The notes beneath the pieces are model-generated. The model did no database searches. It was not told the DNA's origin and was given only the letters and a program-made list of their open reading frames with translations. 64,000 bases of DNA from Hymenobacter psychrophilus. Lineage in GTDB: Bacteria; Bacteroidota; Bacteroidia; Cytophagales; Hymenobacteraceae. Shown piece after piece: positions 18,149 to 26,374 of the stretch; position 1 is the stretch's first letter; each line of letters begins with the position of its first letter. A program made the translations under genes and the position numbers. The stretch lies in assembly GCF_900107135.1 (NCBI RefSeq), contig NZ_FNOV01000007.1, forward strand, positions 68,948-132,947. Direction: 5' to 3'.

Positions 18149-19123
18149 ATGCGACGTATTAAGCTGCTGGAAGTTCGCTCCGAACTGGGGGCCGGAACCC
18201 GGGGGGCCAGTATGGGCATCGATGCCCTGAAGGTGGCCTGCCTCAACAAGGGCTCCGATTACTTCCGCCGGTTCAACTCGGTAAAAGTGCCCGACCTGAA
18301 CCACGTACTGTTCGAGAAAAACCACTTCCCCCACGCCCGTCACATCGACTCCATTTACATGGTGCAGAAGGGCATTGCCAGCACCGTAGAGCAGACGTTG
18401 CGGCTGGGCGAATTTCCGTTGGTGCTGGCCGGCGACCATAGCAACGCCTCGGCTACCATTGCCGGTATCAAGGCCGCCTACCCCCAAAAAACGCTCGGCG
18501 TCATCTGGGTTGATGCCCACGCCGACATTCACTCGCCCTACACCACGCCCTCGGGCAACGTGCACGGTATGCCGCTGGCCCTGAGCCTGAACGACGACAA
18601 CCGCGAGTGCCAGCGTAACCAACCCGCTCCCGAAACCGAGTTTTTTTGGCAGCGCCTGCGCGATTTGGGCGAGCCCGGCCCAAAAGTAGCCCCCGAGCAC
18701 CTCGTATACGTAGTGGTGCGCGACACCGAAGCCGAGGAAAACGCCATTATCGAGCGCCTGGGCATCAAAAACTACCAGCTCGAAGAAGTCAAAAGCAAAG
18801 GCACCCGCCAAGTGGCCCGCGAAATCTACGAGCGGCTGCGCTTCTGCGACCTAGTGTATGTCTCCTTCGATGTGGACTCATTGGATTCGCGCTTTAGCAA
18901 GGGCACCGGTACGCCCGTCGAGGAAGGACTCAACGTGGAGGAAGCTATCAGCCTGTGTCGCGCCCTGCTCGAAAACGACCGGGTAGTGTGCTTCGAGATG
19001 GTGGAAATCAACCCCACCCTCGACTCGGAAAACACGATGGCCCAAAATGCTTTCGACATTCTCGAAGCGGCCACTGACGCCATTCAGAACCGCCTGCGCC
19101 TGGCCGAAGTAGTGAGCCGGTAA
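18149..19123 (+). CDS. rocF: arginase (ureohydrolase family)
   Basis: 324 residues. The binuclear manganese signatures are complete: GDHSNASATIAG, WVDAHADIHSPYTTPSGNVHGMPLA and SFDVDSLDSRFSKGTGTPVEEGL. The SPxTTPSGNVHGMP stretch favours arginase over agmatinase or formimidoylglutamase. It hydrolyses arginine to ornithine and urea. With the divergent arginine decarboxylase, the locus offers two competing routes from arginine toward polyamines. The start at 18149 leaves MRRIKLLEVRSELGAGTRGA, the family's first strand and loop. Confidence 0.92.
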   Translation: MRRIKLLEVRSELGAGTRGASMGIDALKVACLNKGSDYFRRFNSVKVPDLNHVLFEKNHFPHARHIDSIYMVQKGIASTVEQTLRLGEFPLVLAGDHSNASATIAGIKAAYPQKTLGVIWVDAHADIHSPYTTPSGNVHGMPLALSLNDDNRECQRNQPAPETEFFWQRLRDLGEPGPKVAPEHLVYVVVRDTEAEENAIIERLGIKNYQLEEVKSKGTRQVAREIYERLRFCDLVYVSFDVDSLDSRFSKGTGTPVEEGLNVEEAISLCRALLENDRVVCFEMVEINPTLDSENTMAQNAFDILEAATDAIQNRLRLAEVVSR

Positions 19124-19125
19124 GC

Positions 19126-19211
19126 GTGAATGCGTGCCTCGCCGGATTAAGGACCAATTTATGCTGTGTAAAACGCGAGTTGGTCCTTAATCCGGCGAGG
19201 CACGTATTCAC
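19126..19211. repeat. long inverted repeat after the arginase gene
   Basis: Two 32-base arms (19126-19157 and 19180-19211) that are complementary with a single G/A difference, separated by a 22-base loop. It begins two bases after the arginase stop. It could terminate transcription, but the arms are much longer than needed and the T-run is weak. Confidence 0.85.
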
Positions 19212-19237
19212 CCTTATATTGCAACAAAATTTGCCCT

Positions 19238-20977
19238 ATGCCTGACCAGCCGTCGTCCTCTAGTACCCCGTTATCTCAGTTGCCCAAGGCGCTTACCGGC
19301 ATCGAGGGGCTGGATGAAATAACCGAGGGGGGCCTGCCCCTGGGCCGTCCCACGCTGGTTTGCGGTAGTGCGGGCTGCGGCAAAACGCTGCTCGGCATCG
19401 AGTTTCTGGTGCGCGGTATTCTCGACTACGACGAGCCAGGGGTGCTGATGGCCTTCGAGGAAACGGCTGCCGAACTGGCCGCCAACGTCGCCTCGCTGGG
19501 CTTCGATTTGCCCCAGCTGCAGGCCGATAAAAAGCTGCGCCTCGACCACGTCCACATCGACCGCTCTGAAATAGACGAAACGGGCGAATACGACCTGGAG
19601 GGGCTGTTTATCCGCCTCGGCTACGCCATCGACAGCATCGGGGCCAAGCGGGTGGTCCTGGATACCATTGAGTCGTTGTTTTCGGGCTTTAGCAACGAGG
19701 CCCTGCTGCGTTCGGAAATCCGGCGGCTGTTTCGCTGGCTGAAAGACAAGGGCGTAACCACCGTTATTACGGCCGAGCGGGGCGAGGGCACACTCACGCG
19801 CCAAGGCCTGGAGGAATACGTATCGGACTGCGTTATTCTGCTCGACAACCGCGTAATTGACCAGGTAACGACACGGCGGCTGCGCATTGTCAAGTACCGC
19901 GGCAGCACCCACGGCACCAACGAATACCCTTATATCATCACGGAGGATGGCATTTCGGTGCTGCCCGTTACCTCGCTCAAACTCGAGCATAAGGTGTCTG
20001 ATGAAGTGATATCGACTGGCGTGGCCGACCTCGACGCTATGTTCCGGCGCGGCGGGCTTTACCAGGGCAGCAGCACCCTGATTACGGGCACAGCGGGCAC
20101 GGCCAAAACCACGCTCGGCGCGGCCTTCGCGCTGGCGGCCTGCCAGCGGGGCGAGCGAACGATGCTCTTCGCCTTCGAGGAGTCGCCGGCCCAGCTGCTA
20201 CGCAACATGGCCACGGTAGGTCTCGATTTAGTGCCCTTTGTAGATAGCGGGTTGCTGCGCATTGAGGCCAGCCGGCCCACGCTCAACGGCTTGGAGCGTC
20301 ATTTGGTCACGATTCATCGGCTCATCGGTCAGTTCAAGCCCCATACTGTCATCATCGACCCCATCAGCAACCTGATTTCGGTGGGCAGCATTTCGGAAGT
20401 GCAGAGCATGCTCACCCGGCTGGTTGACTTCCTGAAAGTGCAGGGCATCAACGCCCTGTTTACGGCCCTTATCAGCGGCGGCCGCGGCCAGCAGGAAATA
20501 GCGCAGGAAGGCATTTCCTCGCTCGTCGATACCTGGATTCATGTGCGCGACCTGGAAGGCGTCGGCGAGCGGAACCGCGGCATCAGCATTCTGAAGGCCC
20601 GGGGCATGGGCCACTCTAATCAGGTGCGCGAGTTTGTGGTTACCGAGCAGGGCATCCGGCTGCTCGACGTGCTGGTGGGTCCGGGCGGCATTATCACCGG
20701 GGCCAGCCGCCTCACCCAGCACATTCAGGAGCAGGCCCAGCAGATTGCCGCCGGGCAGGAGGCTGAACGCCGCGACCGGGAGCTGGAGCGCAAGCGCCGG
20801 GTGCTAGAAGCCACCATTGCCAACCTGCGCACCGAATTCGAGACGGTGGAGGAGGAACTGCGGCTGGTGAACTCGGCCGAGCAGCAGCGCCAGCAGACGC
20901 TGACGGAGGACCGCCGCCAGCTGGGGCAGAATTTTTCGGCCCGCCCGCCCGATTCAGCCAACGGTTCGGGCGCGTAG
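19238..20977 (+). CDS. kaiC: KaiC-family ATPase/autokinase
   Basis: 579 residues with two RecA-like halves. CI: Walker A GSAGCGKT at 43-50 and catalytic FEET. CII: Walker A GTAGTAKT at 284-291 and FEES. At the CII autophosphorylation site of cyanobacterial KaiC (Ser431/Thr432 in ISTITDT) this protein has ISSLVDT, so Ser-Ser, and the Thr426 position appears to be Ala. The C-terminus (about 490-570) is an extended Glu/Arg/Gln-rich coiled coil not found in the clock protein. It heads an operon with two kaiB genes and a PAS histidine kinase and no kaiA. A role in redox or stress timing is inferred only. Confidence 0.93.
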   Translation: MPDQPSSSSTPLSQLPKALTGIEGLDEITEGGLPLGRPTLVCGSAGCGKTLLGIEFLVRGILDYDEPGVLMAFEETAAELAANVASLGFDLPQLQADKKLRLDHVHIDRSEIDETGEYDLEGLFIRLGYAIDSIGAKRVVLDTIESLFSGFSNEALLRSEIRRLFRWLKDKGVTTVITAERGEGTLTRQGLEEYVSDCVILLDNRVIDQVTTRRLRIVKYRGSTHGTNEYPYIITEDGISVLPVTSLKLEHKVSDEVISTGVADLDAMFRRGGLYQGSSTLITGTAGTAKTTLGAAFALAACQRGERTMLFAFEESPAQLLRNMATVGLDLVPFVDSGLLRIEASRPTLNGLERHLVTIHRLIGQFKPHTVIIDPISNLISVGSISEVQSMLTRLVDFLKVQGINALFTALISGGRGQQEIAQEGISSLVDTWIHVRDLEGVGERNRGISILKARGMGHSNQVREFVVTEQGIRLLDVLVGPGGIITGASRLTQHIQEQAQQIAAGQEAERRDRELERKRRVLEATIANLRTEFETVEEELRLVNSAEQQRQQTLTEDRRQLGQNFSARPPDSANGSGA

Positions 20978-21022
20978 CCGTTAGCAAGTTGGTTGAGGGG
21001 TTGGGTGTGAATAGAAACCACC

Positions 21023-21046
21023 CGTCATCCTGAGCTTACGAAGGAC
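21023..21046 (+). repeat. single copy of a Hymenobacter-like intergenic repeat half
   Basis: CACCCGTCATCCTGAGCTTACG and the following GAAGGACC resemble one arm of the palindrome seen at 26271-26367 (GTCATGCTGAGC...CGAAG). No matching second arm is nearby. Confidence 0.4.
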
Positions 21047-21152
21047 CGATACAGGGTGCTTTCAAAAGATAATAGATTCTGTACAGCTCCTTGGCTCCCC
21101 CTAAGCTAGTAAGCTATTAACCCAGACCCTGATTACCCCAAAAAACAATACT

Positions 21153-21443
21153 ATGGACGAGGAAACGTGGGAGCTGCGGCTGTACGTGGCGGGGCAGACG
21201 ACGAAGTCGATGCTGGCGCTGGCCAATCTGAAAAGCTACTGCGAGCGGCACCTGAAGGGGCGCTATCAGCTGGAGGTGATTGATTTGCTGGTGAACCCGC
21301 AATTGGCTGAGGGTGACCAGATTTTGGCCATTCCAACGCTGGTACGCAAGGTGCCATCGCCCATCCGCAAAATTATCGGCGACCTCTCGAACCAGGAGCG
21401 CGTTTTGGTCGGCCTCGACATCCGGGCCATCGGACATTCTTGA
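21153..21443 (+). CDS. kaiB: KaiB-family protein, first copy
   Basis: Ninety-six residues, close to KaiB. It begins [26 protein letters not shown], the thioredoxin-like first strand and helix, and contains the diagnostic [37 protein letters not shown]. In cyanobacteria KaiB refolds to bind the CI ring of KaiC. It lies 175 bases after kaiC, with part of an intergenic repeat between. The second kaiB overlaps its stop, indicating translational coupling. Confidence 0.93.
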   Translation: MDEETWELRLYVAGQTTKSMLALANLKSYCERHLKGRYQLEVIDLLVNPQLAEGDQILAIPTLVRKVPSPIRKIIGDLSNQERVLVGLDIRAIGHS

Positions 21444-21793
21444 GTACCGTTCTGATGGAGGACTGGTTTTCCGCCGACGAGCGCCCGCCCCATTACGTGC
21501 TGGAGCTCTACATAACCGGTGCCACGCCCAACTCGACGCGAGCCGTACGCAACCTCAAGGCCATTTGCGAGCGGTATCTGGCGGGGCGTTTCGAGCTGAC
21601 GATTATCGACATTTATCAGCAGCCCGAACTGGCCCAGAGCGCCCGCATTATTGCCGCGCCCACGCTGGTGAAGAAAAGCCCCGGCCTCGTGCGCTGGCTG
21701 GTGGGCGACCTCTCGGACCGCCCGCGGGTGCTGCGCCTGCTAGGGTTGGATACCGGGTTCGAGGATGATTCGCAACCAACTCAAAATAGCTAA
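21440..21793 (+). CDS. kaiB: KaiB-family protein, second copy
   Basis: 117 residues if the TTG at 21440 (TTGA overlap with the previous stop) is used, or 112 from the ATG at 21455. The KaiB domain [21 protein letters not shown]...[43 protein letters not shown] follows an N-terminal extension of about 20 residues absent from the first copy. The two copies differ widely, so they are unlikely to be a recent duplication; they may bind KaiC and the kinase separately. The kinase starts 11 bases downstream. Confidence 0.9.
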   Translation: MSTVLMEDWFSADERPPHYVLELYITGATPNSTRAVRNLKAICERYLAGRFELTIIDIYQQPELAQSARIIAAPTLVKKSPGLVRWLVGDLSDRPRVLRLLGLDTGFEDDSQPTQNS

Positions 21794-21804
21794 GCTGCGG
21801 GGCG

Positions 21805-23526
21805 ATGACTGCCGATTCCACCTCTTCTGCTAACCCCACCCCCCCGGCTCGGTCGGCGGCCCAGCTGGCCCGCGAAAATGAGGAGCTGCGCCAGCAGCTG
21901 TTCGAAGCCGAGGAGCTGCTGGAAGCCATCCGCACCGGGGCCATTGATGCGCTGGCTGTGCAAGGTCCTGATGGGCCGCGCATTTTTACGCTCGAAGGGG
22001 CCGACCAAAGCTACCGCACCCTGATTGAGCAGATGAATGAAGGGGCCCTGCTACTGGCCCCCGACGCCACTGTACTCTATTGCAACGCCTGCCTCGCGGG
22101 CCTGCTCGACGCGCCGCTCGAAACACTGATCGGCCACTCGTTCGAGCAATTTATTCCGGCCGAGTTCCGGGGCTACTGGCAGAAGTTGGTAGCGGCTGGC
22201 TGGGCAGCGAAAAGCAAAGGCGGAATGCCGTTATGCACCACCGGCGGCCGGCTTCGCCCCGTGGCGTTGGCCTTGAACGTGCTGGGCCAGCAGGAGGCCC
22301 CGGTGCTGGCTGTTATTGTAACCGATGTATCGGCGCAGCGCGAAATCAGCGTTATCCGGGCGCGGGTGATGGCCCAGAATGCCCTGCTGGAGCAGCAGCA
22401 GCTCCGGCTGCAGGCCCAGGTGCAGGAAGTGGCCGCGACCACCCGCATTCTGGAAGGCCTCCCGCACATTGCCTGGACGGCCAGTCCGCAAGGTGAAAAT
22501 ACCTACCTCAATCGGCGCTGGTTTTCCTACACCGGCCAAAATCCGCAGAGCCTGACGCCTGCTCTGATAGAAGCGCAGCTGCACCCCGATGACCTGCCGC
22601 AGGCAATGCTTTGCTGGGAGCAGGCGCTGGCAGGCGGCGAGTTCCTGGAACTGGAGTGCCGTATCCGCGACGCGGCCGGTACCTACCGCTGGATGCTGGG
22701 CCGGGCGCTTCCCTGGCACGACGAGCAGGGCAAAATTGTGCAGTGGATTGGCACCTACACCGACATCCACGAGCAAAAGCTGGCCCTGGCCCGCATTGAT
22801 GAAGCCCAGCTGGAGCTGCGCGACAACAACCAGCAGCTTACCCGCATCAACGCCGACCTCGACAACTTCATTTACACTGCCTCGCACGACCTTCGTTCGC
22901 CCATTACCAACATTGAGGGGCTGCTCGATACGCTGCGCCAGGAGCTGCCGGCCAGCCAGCGGCTCGGCGCAGTGGGGCCCGTGCTGCGCATGATGCAGGA
23001 CTCGGTGGACCGTTTCAAGCGCACCATCGAAAACCTGACCGACATTTCGAAACTGCAGAAGGAAAGCGCCCTGCCCCGCACGCCGGTGGCCCTGGCCTCG
23101 CTCATCGAGGATGTACGCCTGGATTTACAGCCCCTGATTCAGGTAGCCGCTGGCGAGCTGACCGTGGATATAGCCCAGTGCCCCACCGTTACGCTGGCCG
23201 AAAAAAACCTGCGCTCCGTAGTGTACAACCTGCTTAGCAACGCCTTCAAGTACCACGACCCGGCCCGCCCCGCCCGCGTGCTCCTGCGCTGCCGCCCGGC
23301 CCCGGATGGGCTAATAGCGCTGCAGGTACGCGACAATGGCCTGGGCCTCGACCTGCGCGAAGACCGGCAGCTGTTCACGATGTTCCGGCGCCTGCACGAC
23401 CACGTCGAAGGCTCGGGTATCGGCCTCTATATGGTGAAGAAGATGGTGGAAAATGTTGGTGGCCGCGTGGAGGTAGAGAGCCAGTTGGGCGAGGGCTCCA
23501 CCTTCACAGTCTATCTGCCCAAATAG
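21805..23526 (+). CDS. PAS-PAS sensor histidine kinase of the kai operon
   Basis: 573 residues, with no membrane segment or signal peptide, so cytoplasmic. An N-terminal coiled coil (ARENEELRQQLFEAEELLEAI) leads to a PAS domain (about 72-190) and a second PAS-PAC domain (about 210-335, ILEGLPHIAWTASPQGENTYLNRRW). The HisKA H-box is YTASHDLRSPITNIEGLL with phospho-acceptor His361. The HATPase boxes are N (NAFKYHD), G1 (DNGLGLD) and G2 (GSGIGLYMVKKM). It lacks the KaiB-like sensor of SasA, so it would receive Kai state by another contact, if at all. No response regulator is adjacent. Confidence 0.92.
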   Translation: MTADSTSSANPTPPARSAAQLARENEELRQQLFEAEELLEAIRTGAIDALAVQGPDGPRIFTLEGADQSYRTLIEQMNEGALLLAPDATVLYCNACLAGLLDAPLETLIGHSFEQFIPAEFRGYWQKLVAAGWAAKSKGGMPLCTTGGRLRPVALALNVLGQQEAPVLAVIVTDVSAQREISVIRARVMAQNALLEQQQLRLQAQVQEVAATTRILEGLPHIAWTASPQGENTYLNRRWFSYTGQNPQSLTPALIEAQLHPDDLPQAMLCWEQALAGGEFLELECRIRDAAGTYRWMLGRALPWHDEQGKIVQWIGTYTDIHEQKLALARIDEAQLELRDNNQQLTRINADLDNFIYTASHDLRSPITNIEGLLDTLRQELPASQRLGAVGPVLRMMQDSVDRFKRTIENLTDISKLQKESALPRTPVALASLIEDVRLDLQPLIQVAAGELTVDIAQCPTVTLAEKNLRSVVYNLLSNAFKYHDPARPARVLLRCRPAPDGLIALQVRDNGLGLDLREDRQLFTMFRRLHDHVEGSGIGLYMVKKMVENVGGRVEVESQLGEGSTFTVYLPK

Positions 23527-23736
23527 CGCATAACGGATAGTTTGCGGAACCGCTGCAGCAAAGCTGCCGCAATGCATAGTAGTCTGCCGCGGTGCCTCTG
23601 AGTGGCGCCCCGGGTAATAACAGAGTGGGCGGTAGTGGAGCTGCTACCTGGCCGGCCATGCAAGGCGGGCCGAGCAACCTTGCCGCTCACCGTCGCCCGG
23701 CTTCAGATACCACCCGGCCAGCCTGCGCAAATCGGT

Positions 23737-23744
23737 TACCTTTG
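23737..23744 (+). promoter_or_regulatory. Bacteroidota -7 element of argS
   Basis: TACCTTTG, 64 bases before the argS GTG. The rest of the 281-base gap after the kinase gene shows nothing else recognisable. Confidence 0.45.
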
Positions 23745-23807
23745 CCCTTCGCGGCGCGCCGGGCTACCTAGCCGGCCGCCAGACCCTCTTTCCGCATCCC
23801 GACCTCC

Positions 23808-25604
23808 GTGCAGCAACTCGAACAGACCCTCAAAACGGCCCTCAGCGCGGCCATTCACCACGTATTCGGGGCCGACGTGCCCGCTGATCAGCTTAGCCTG
23901 CAGGCCACCCGCAAGGACTTCGCCGGTCAGTTTACGCTTGTTACCTTTCCCTTCATCAAAACCCTGGGCAAGGGGCCCGAGCAAATCGGGCAGGCCCTGG
24001 GCGAGTACCTGCTGGCCCACGAACCTGTGGTAGCTGGCTTCAACGTGGTGAAGGGCTTTCTGAACCTGGAAGTGGCCGATGCCGAATGGGTGCGGGTATT
24101 TGAGGCGTTGCGCCAGCGGCCTGCCGGCGCGCCCGTGGCCACTGGCGGCCCGCAGCGCGTGGTAGTCGAGTACTCCTCACCTAACACCAACAAGCCCCTG
24201 CACCTGGGCCATCTGCGCAACAACTTTCTGGGCTACTCGGTGGCCGAAATCCTGAAAGCCACCGGCGCCGAGGTCACCAAGGCCAACCTGGTCAACGACC
24301 GGGGCATCCACATCTGCAAGTCGATGCTGGCTTACCAGCACTACGGCCAGGGCGAAACTCCGCAGAGCGCCGGCATCAAGGGCGACCATTTGGCGGGAAA
24401 ATACTACGTGCTTTTCGAGAAGCACTACCGCGAGCAGGTGCGCCAGCTCGAAGCCGAGGGCGTGGCCTCCGACGTGGCCAAGCGTCAGGCCCCGCTTATG
24501 CTCGAAGCCCAGGACATGCTCCGGGCCTGGGAAGCCAACGACGAGGCCGTAGTGAGCCTCTGGAAGCAGATGAACGGCTGGGTGTACGAGGGATTCGATG
24601 CCACCTACAAAAATATCGGCGTCGATTTCGACAAGTTCTACTACGAGTCGCAAACCTACCTGTTGGGCAAGGAGCGTGTGGAGGAAGGCCTGCAGAAGGG
24701 CGTGTTCTTCAAGAAAGACGACGGCTCGGTGTGGGTGGACCTCAAGGAGGAAGGCCTCGACGAGAAGCTACTGCTGCGCGCCGACGGCACCAGCGTCTAC
24801 ATCACCCAAGACCTGGGCACGGCCGAGCTCAAGTTCGAGCATTTTGGCTACGACCTGAGCGTGTACGTGATTGCCGACGAGCAGAACTACCACATGCAGG
24901 TGCTGCGGGCCGTGCTTCAGAAGCTGGGCAAACCCTACGCCGACGCCATTCACCACCTCAGCTACGGCATGGTGGACCTGCCCTCGGGCAAGATGAAAAG
25001 CCGCGAAGGTACCGTAGTGGATGCCGATGAGCTGGTGCGCGAAGTGGTAGCCGCTGCTGAGGCCGCCACCCTCGAAAAGGGCAAAACCGAGGGCCTGAGC
25101 GACGACGAGCTAACCAAGCTCTACCATATGCTGGGCCTGGGCGCCCTCAAATACTACCTGCTGAAGGTGGACCCCAAGAAGCGCATGCTCTTCAACCCCG
25201 AAGAGTCGGTGAAGCTGGAGGGTGACACCGGCCCGTTCATTCAGTACAGCCACGCCCGTATTTCCAGCATCCTGCGCAAAGCGGCCGAGCGCGGCGTAGT
25301 GGCGGATAGTGGTTCACTGGAAGGAATTACCGGGTTGCAAGGCACCGAGCGCGACCTGATTCAGGAGCTGGCGCGCTACGATGCGGTGGTGGCCGAAGCC
25401 GCCCGTGTGCAGTCGCCCGCCCTGGTGGCGCAGTTCGCCTACGATGTGGCCCGCGCCTATAACCGTTTCTTCGCCGAGGTACCCATCATTGCCGAGGCCG
25501 ACGAGCACAAGCGCGCCTTCCGCGTGGCCCTTTCGGCCCAGACCGGGCGCGCCCTCAAAACCAGCATGGGCCTGCTCGGCATTGAGGTGCCTGAGCGCAT
25601 GTAA
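23808..25604 (+). CDS. argS: arginine-tRNA ligase
   Basis: 598 residues, GTG start. Class I synthetase: the HIGH-like motif HLGHLRNNFLG follows EYSSPNTNKPL, and a KMSKS-equivalent (GKMKSREGT) is present, the degenerate form usual for ArgRS. The C-terminal anticodon-binding helical domain with ARISSILRKA and the terminal ALKTSMGLLGIEVPERM are complete. It charges tRNA-Arg in the cytoplasm. It ends in a strong hairpin terminator. Confidence 0.97.
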   Translation: MQQLEQTLKTALSAAIHHVFGADVPADQLSLQATRKDFAGQFTLVTFPFIKTLGKGPEQIGQALGEYLLAHEPVVAGFNVVKGFLNLEVADAEWVRVFEALRQRPAGAPVATGGPQRVVVEYSSPNTNKPLHLGHLRNNFLGYSVAEILKATGAEVTKANLVNDRGIHICKSMLAYQHYGQGETPQSAGIKGDHLAGKYYVLFEKHYREQVRQLEAEGVASDVAKRQAPLMLEAQDMLRAWEANDEAVVSLWKQMNGWVYEGFDATYKNIGVDFDKFYYESQTYLLGKERVEEGLQKGVFFKKDDGSVWVDLKEEGLDEKLLLRADGTSVYITQDLGTAELKFEHFGYDLSVYVIADEQNYHMQVLRAVLQKLGKPYADAIHHLSYGMVDLPSGKMKSREGTVVDADELVREVVAAAEAATLEKGKTEGLSDDELTKLYHMLGLGALKYYLLKVDPKKRMLFNPEESVKLEGDTGPFIQYSHARISSILRKAAERGVVADSGSLEGITGLQGTERDLIQELARYDAVVAEAARVQSPALVAQFAYDVARAYNRFFAEVPIIAEADEHKRAFRVALSAQTGRALKTSMGLLGIEVPERM

Positions 25605-25646
25605 TGGTTATAGAGACGCATAGTTGCGTCTCTATAACCATTTTTT
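25604..25646 (+). terminator. argS terminator palindrome
   Basis: ATGGTTATAGAGACGCA at 25604-25620 pairs perfectly with 25625-25641 around a 4-base loop, followed by six T. The AGAGACGC core is also a recurrent palindrome type in Bacteroidota intergenic regions. Confidence 0.85.
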
Positions 25647-25665
25647 CAACCTGTCAACTCCCCCT

Positions 25666-26247
25666 ATGAAAAGCGTTGCCGTGTACTGTGGCTCAGCCAC
25701 CGGAACCAACCCTGCCTACCAGCGGCAGGCCGGGGAAATGGGCCGGGTGCTGGCCGCGCGTAACCTGACGCTGGTGTACGGCGGCGGCCGCGTGGGGCTG
25801 ATGGGCGTGGTGGCCGACAGCGTACTGGCCCACGGCGGCAAAGTAGTCGGCGTGATTCCCGACTTTATGATGGGCAAGGAAATCGAGCACCGCGGCCTCA
25901 CGGAGCTGCACATCGTGGGCAGCATGCACGAGCGGAAGCTGCTGATGGCCGAGCGGGCCGAGGGCTTCGTGGCCATGCCCGGCGGCTACGGCACGCTCGA
26001 AGAGCTGTTTGAGGTACTCACCTGGGGCCAGCTGGGCCTGCACCCCAAACCCATCGGCCTACTCAACGTGGAGGGTTTCTACGACCACCTGCTGCGCGCC
26101 CTCGACCACATGGCCAACGAAGGCCTGCTGCGCCGCGAAAACCGCCAGCAGCTCCTGAGCTACCCCAACCCCGCCGCCCTGCTCGATGCCCTGGCCGCCT
26201 ACGTGCCTATTCCCGTAGAAAAATGGCTGCGGCCGGGCGAGGAGTAG
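25666..26247 (+). CDS. LOG family protein (TIGR00730 Rossmann fold)
   Basis: 193 residues from the ATG at 25666. It begins KSVAVYCGSATGTNPAYQ and holds the lonely-guy signature FVAMPGGYGTLEELFEVLTW plus the GGGRVGLMG nucleotide loop. The family hydrolyses nucleoside 5'-monophosphates such as cytokinin ribotides at the N-glycosidic bond; the bacterial substrate is often just AMP. Its length is typical. It is transcribed from after the argS terminator. Confidence 0.9.
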   Translation: MKSVAVYCGSATGTNPAYQRQAGEMGRVLAARNLTLVYGGGRVGLMGVVADSVLAHGGKVVGVIPDFMMGKEIEHRGLTELHIVGSMHERKLLMAERAEGFVAMPGGYGTLEELFEVLTWGQLGLHPKPIGLLNVEGFYDHLLRALDHMANEGLLRRENRQQLLSYPNPAALLDALAAYVPIPVEKWLRPGEE

Positions 26248-26270
26248 GGTAGTGGATAAGCTGTAAAAAA

Positions 26271-26367
26271 GTCATGCTGAGCAAAGCGAAGAATCTCGCG
26301 TGCCCTGGTAATGTCCTGCGACAGGATTACCAGGGCACGCGAGATTCTTCGCTTTGCTCAGCATGAC
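26271..26367. repeat. long palindromic intergenic element
   Basis: Arms of about 46 bases, GTCATGCTGAGCAAAGCG... at 26271 and its complement ending ...GCATGAC at 26367, differ only by a 2-base bulge; the loop is CGA. It fills the gap between two convergent genes, so it may double as a terminator, but its size and GTCATGCTGAGC ends suggest a REP/MITE-like repeat. Confidence 0.88.
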
Positions 26368-26374
26368 AAACAGT

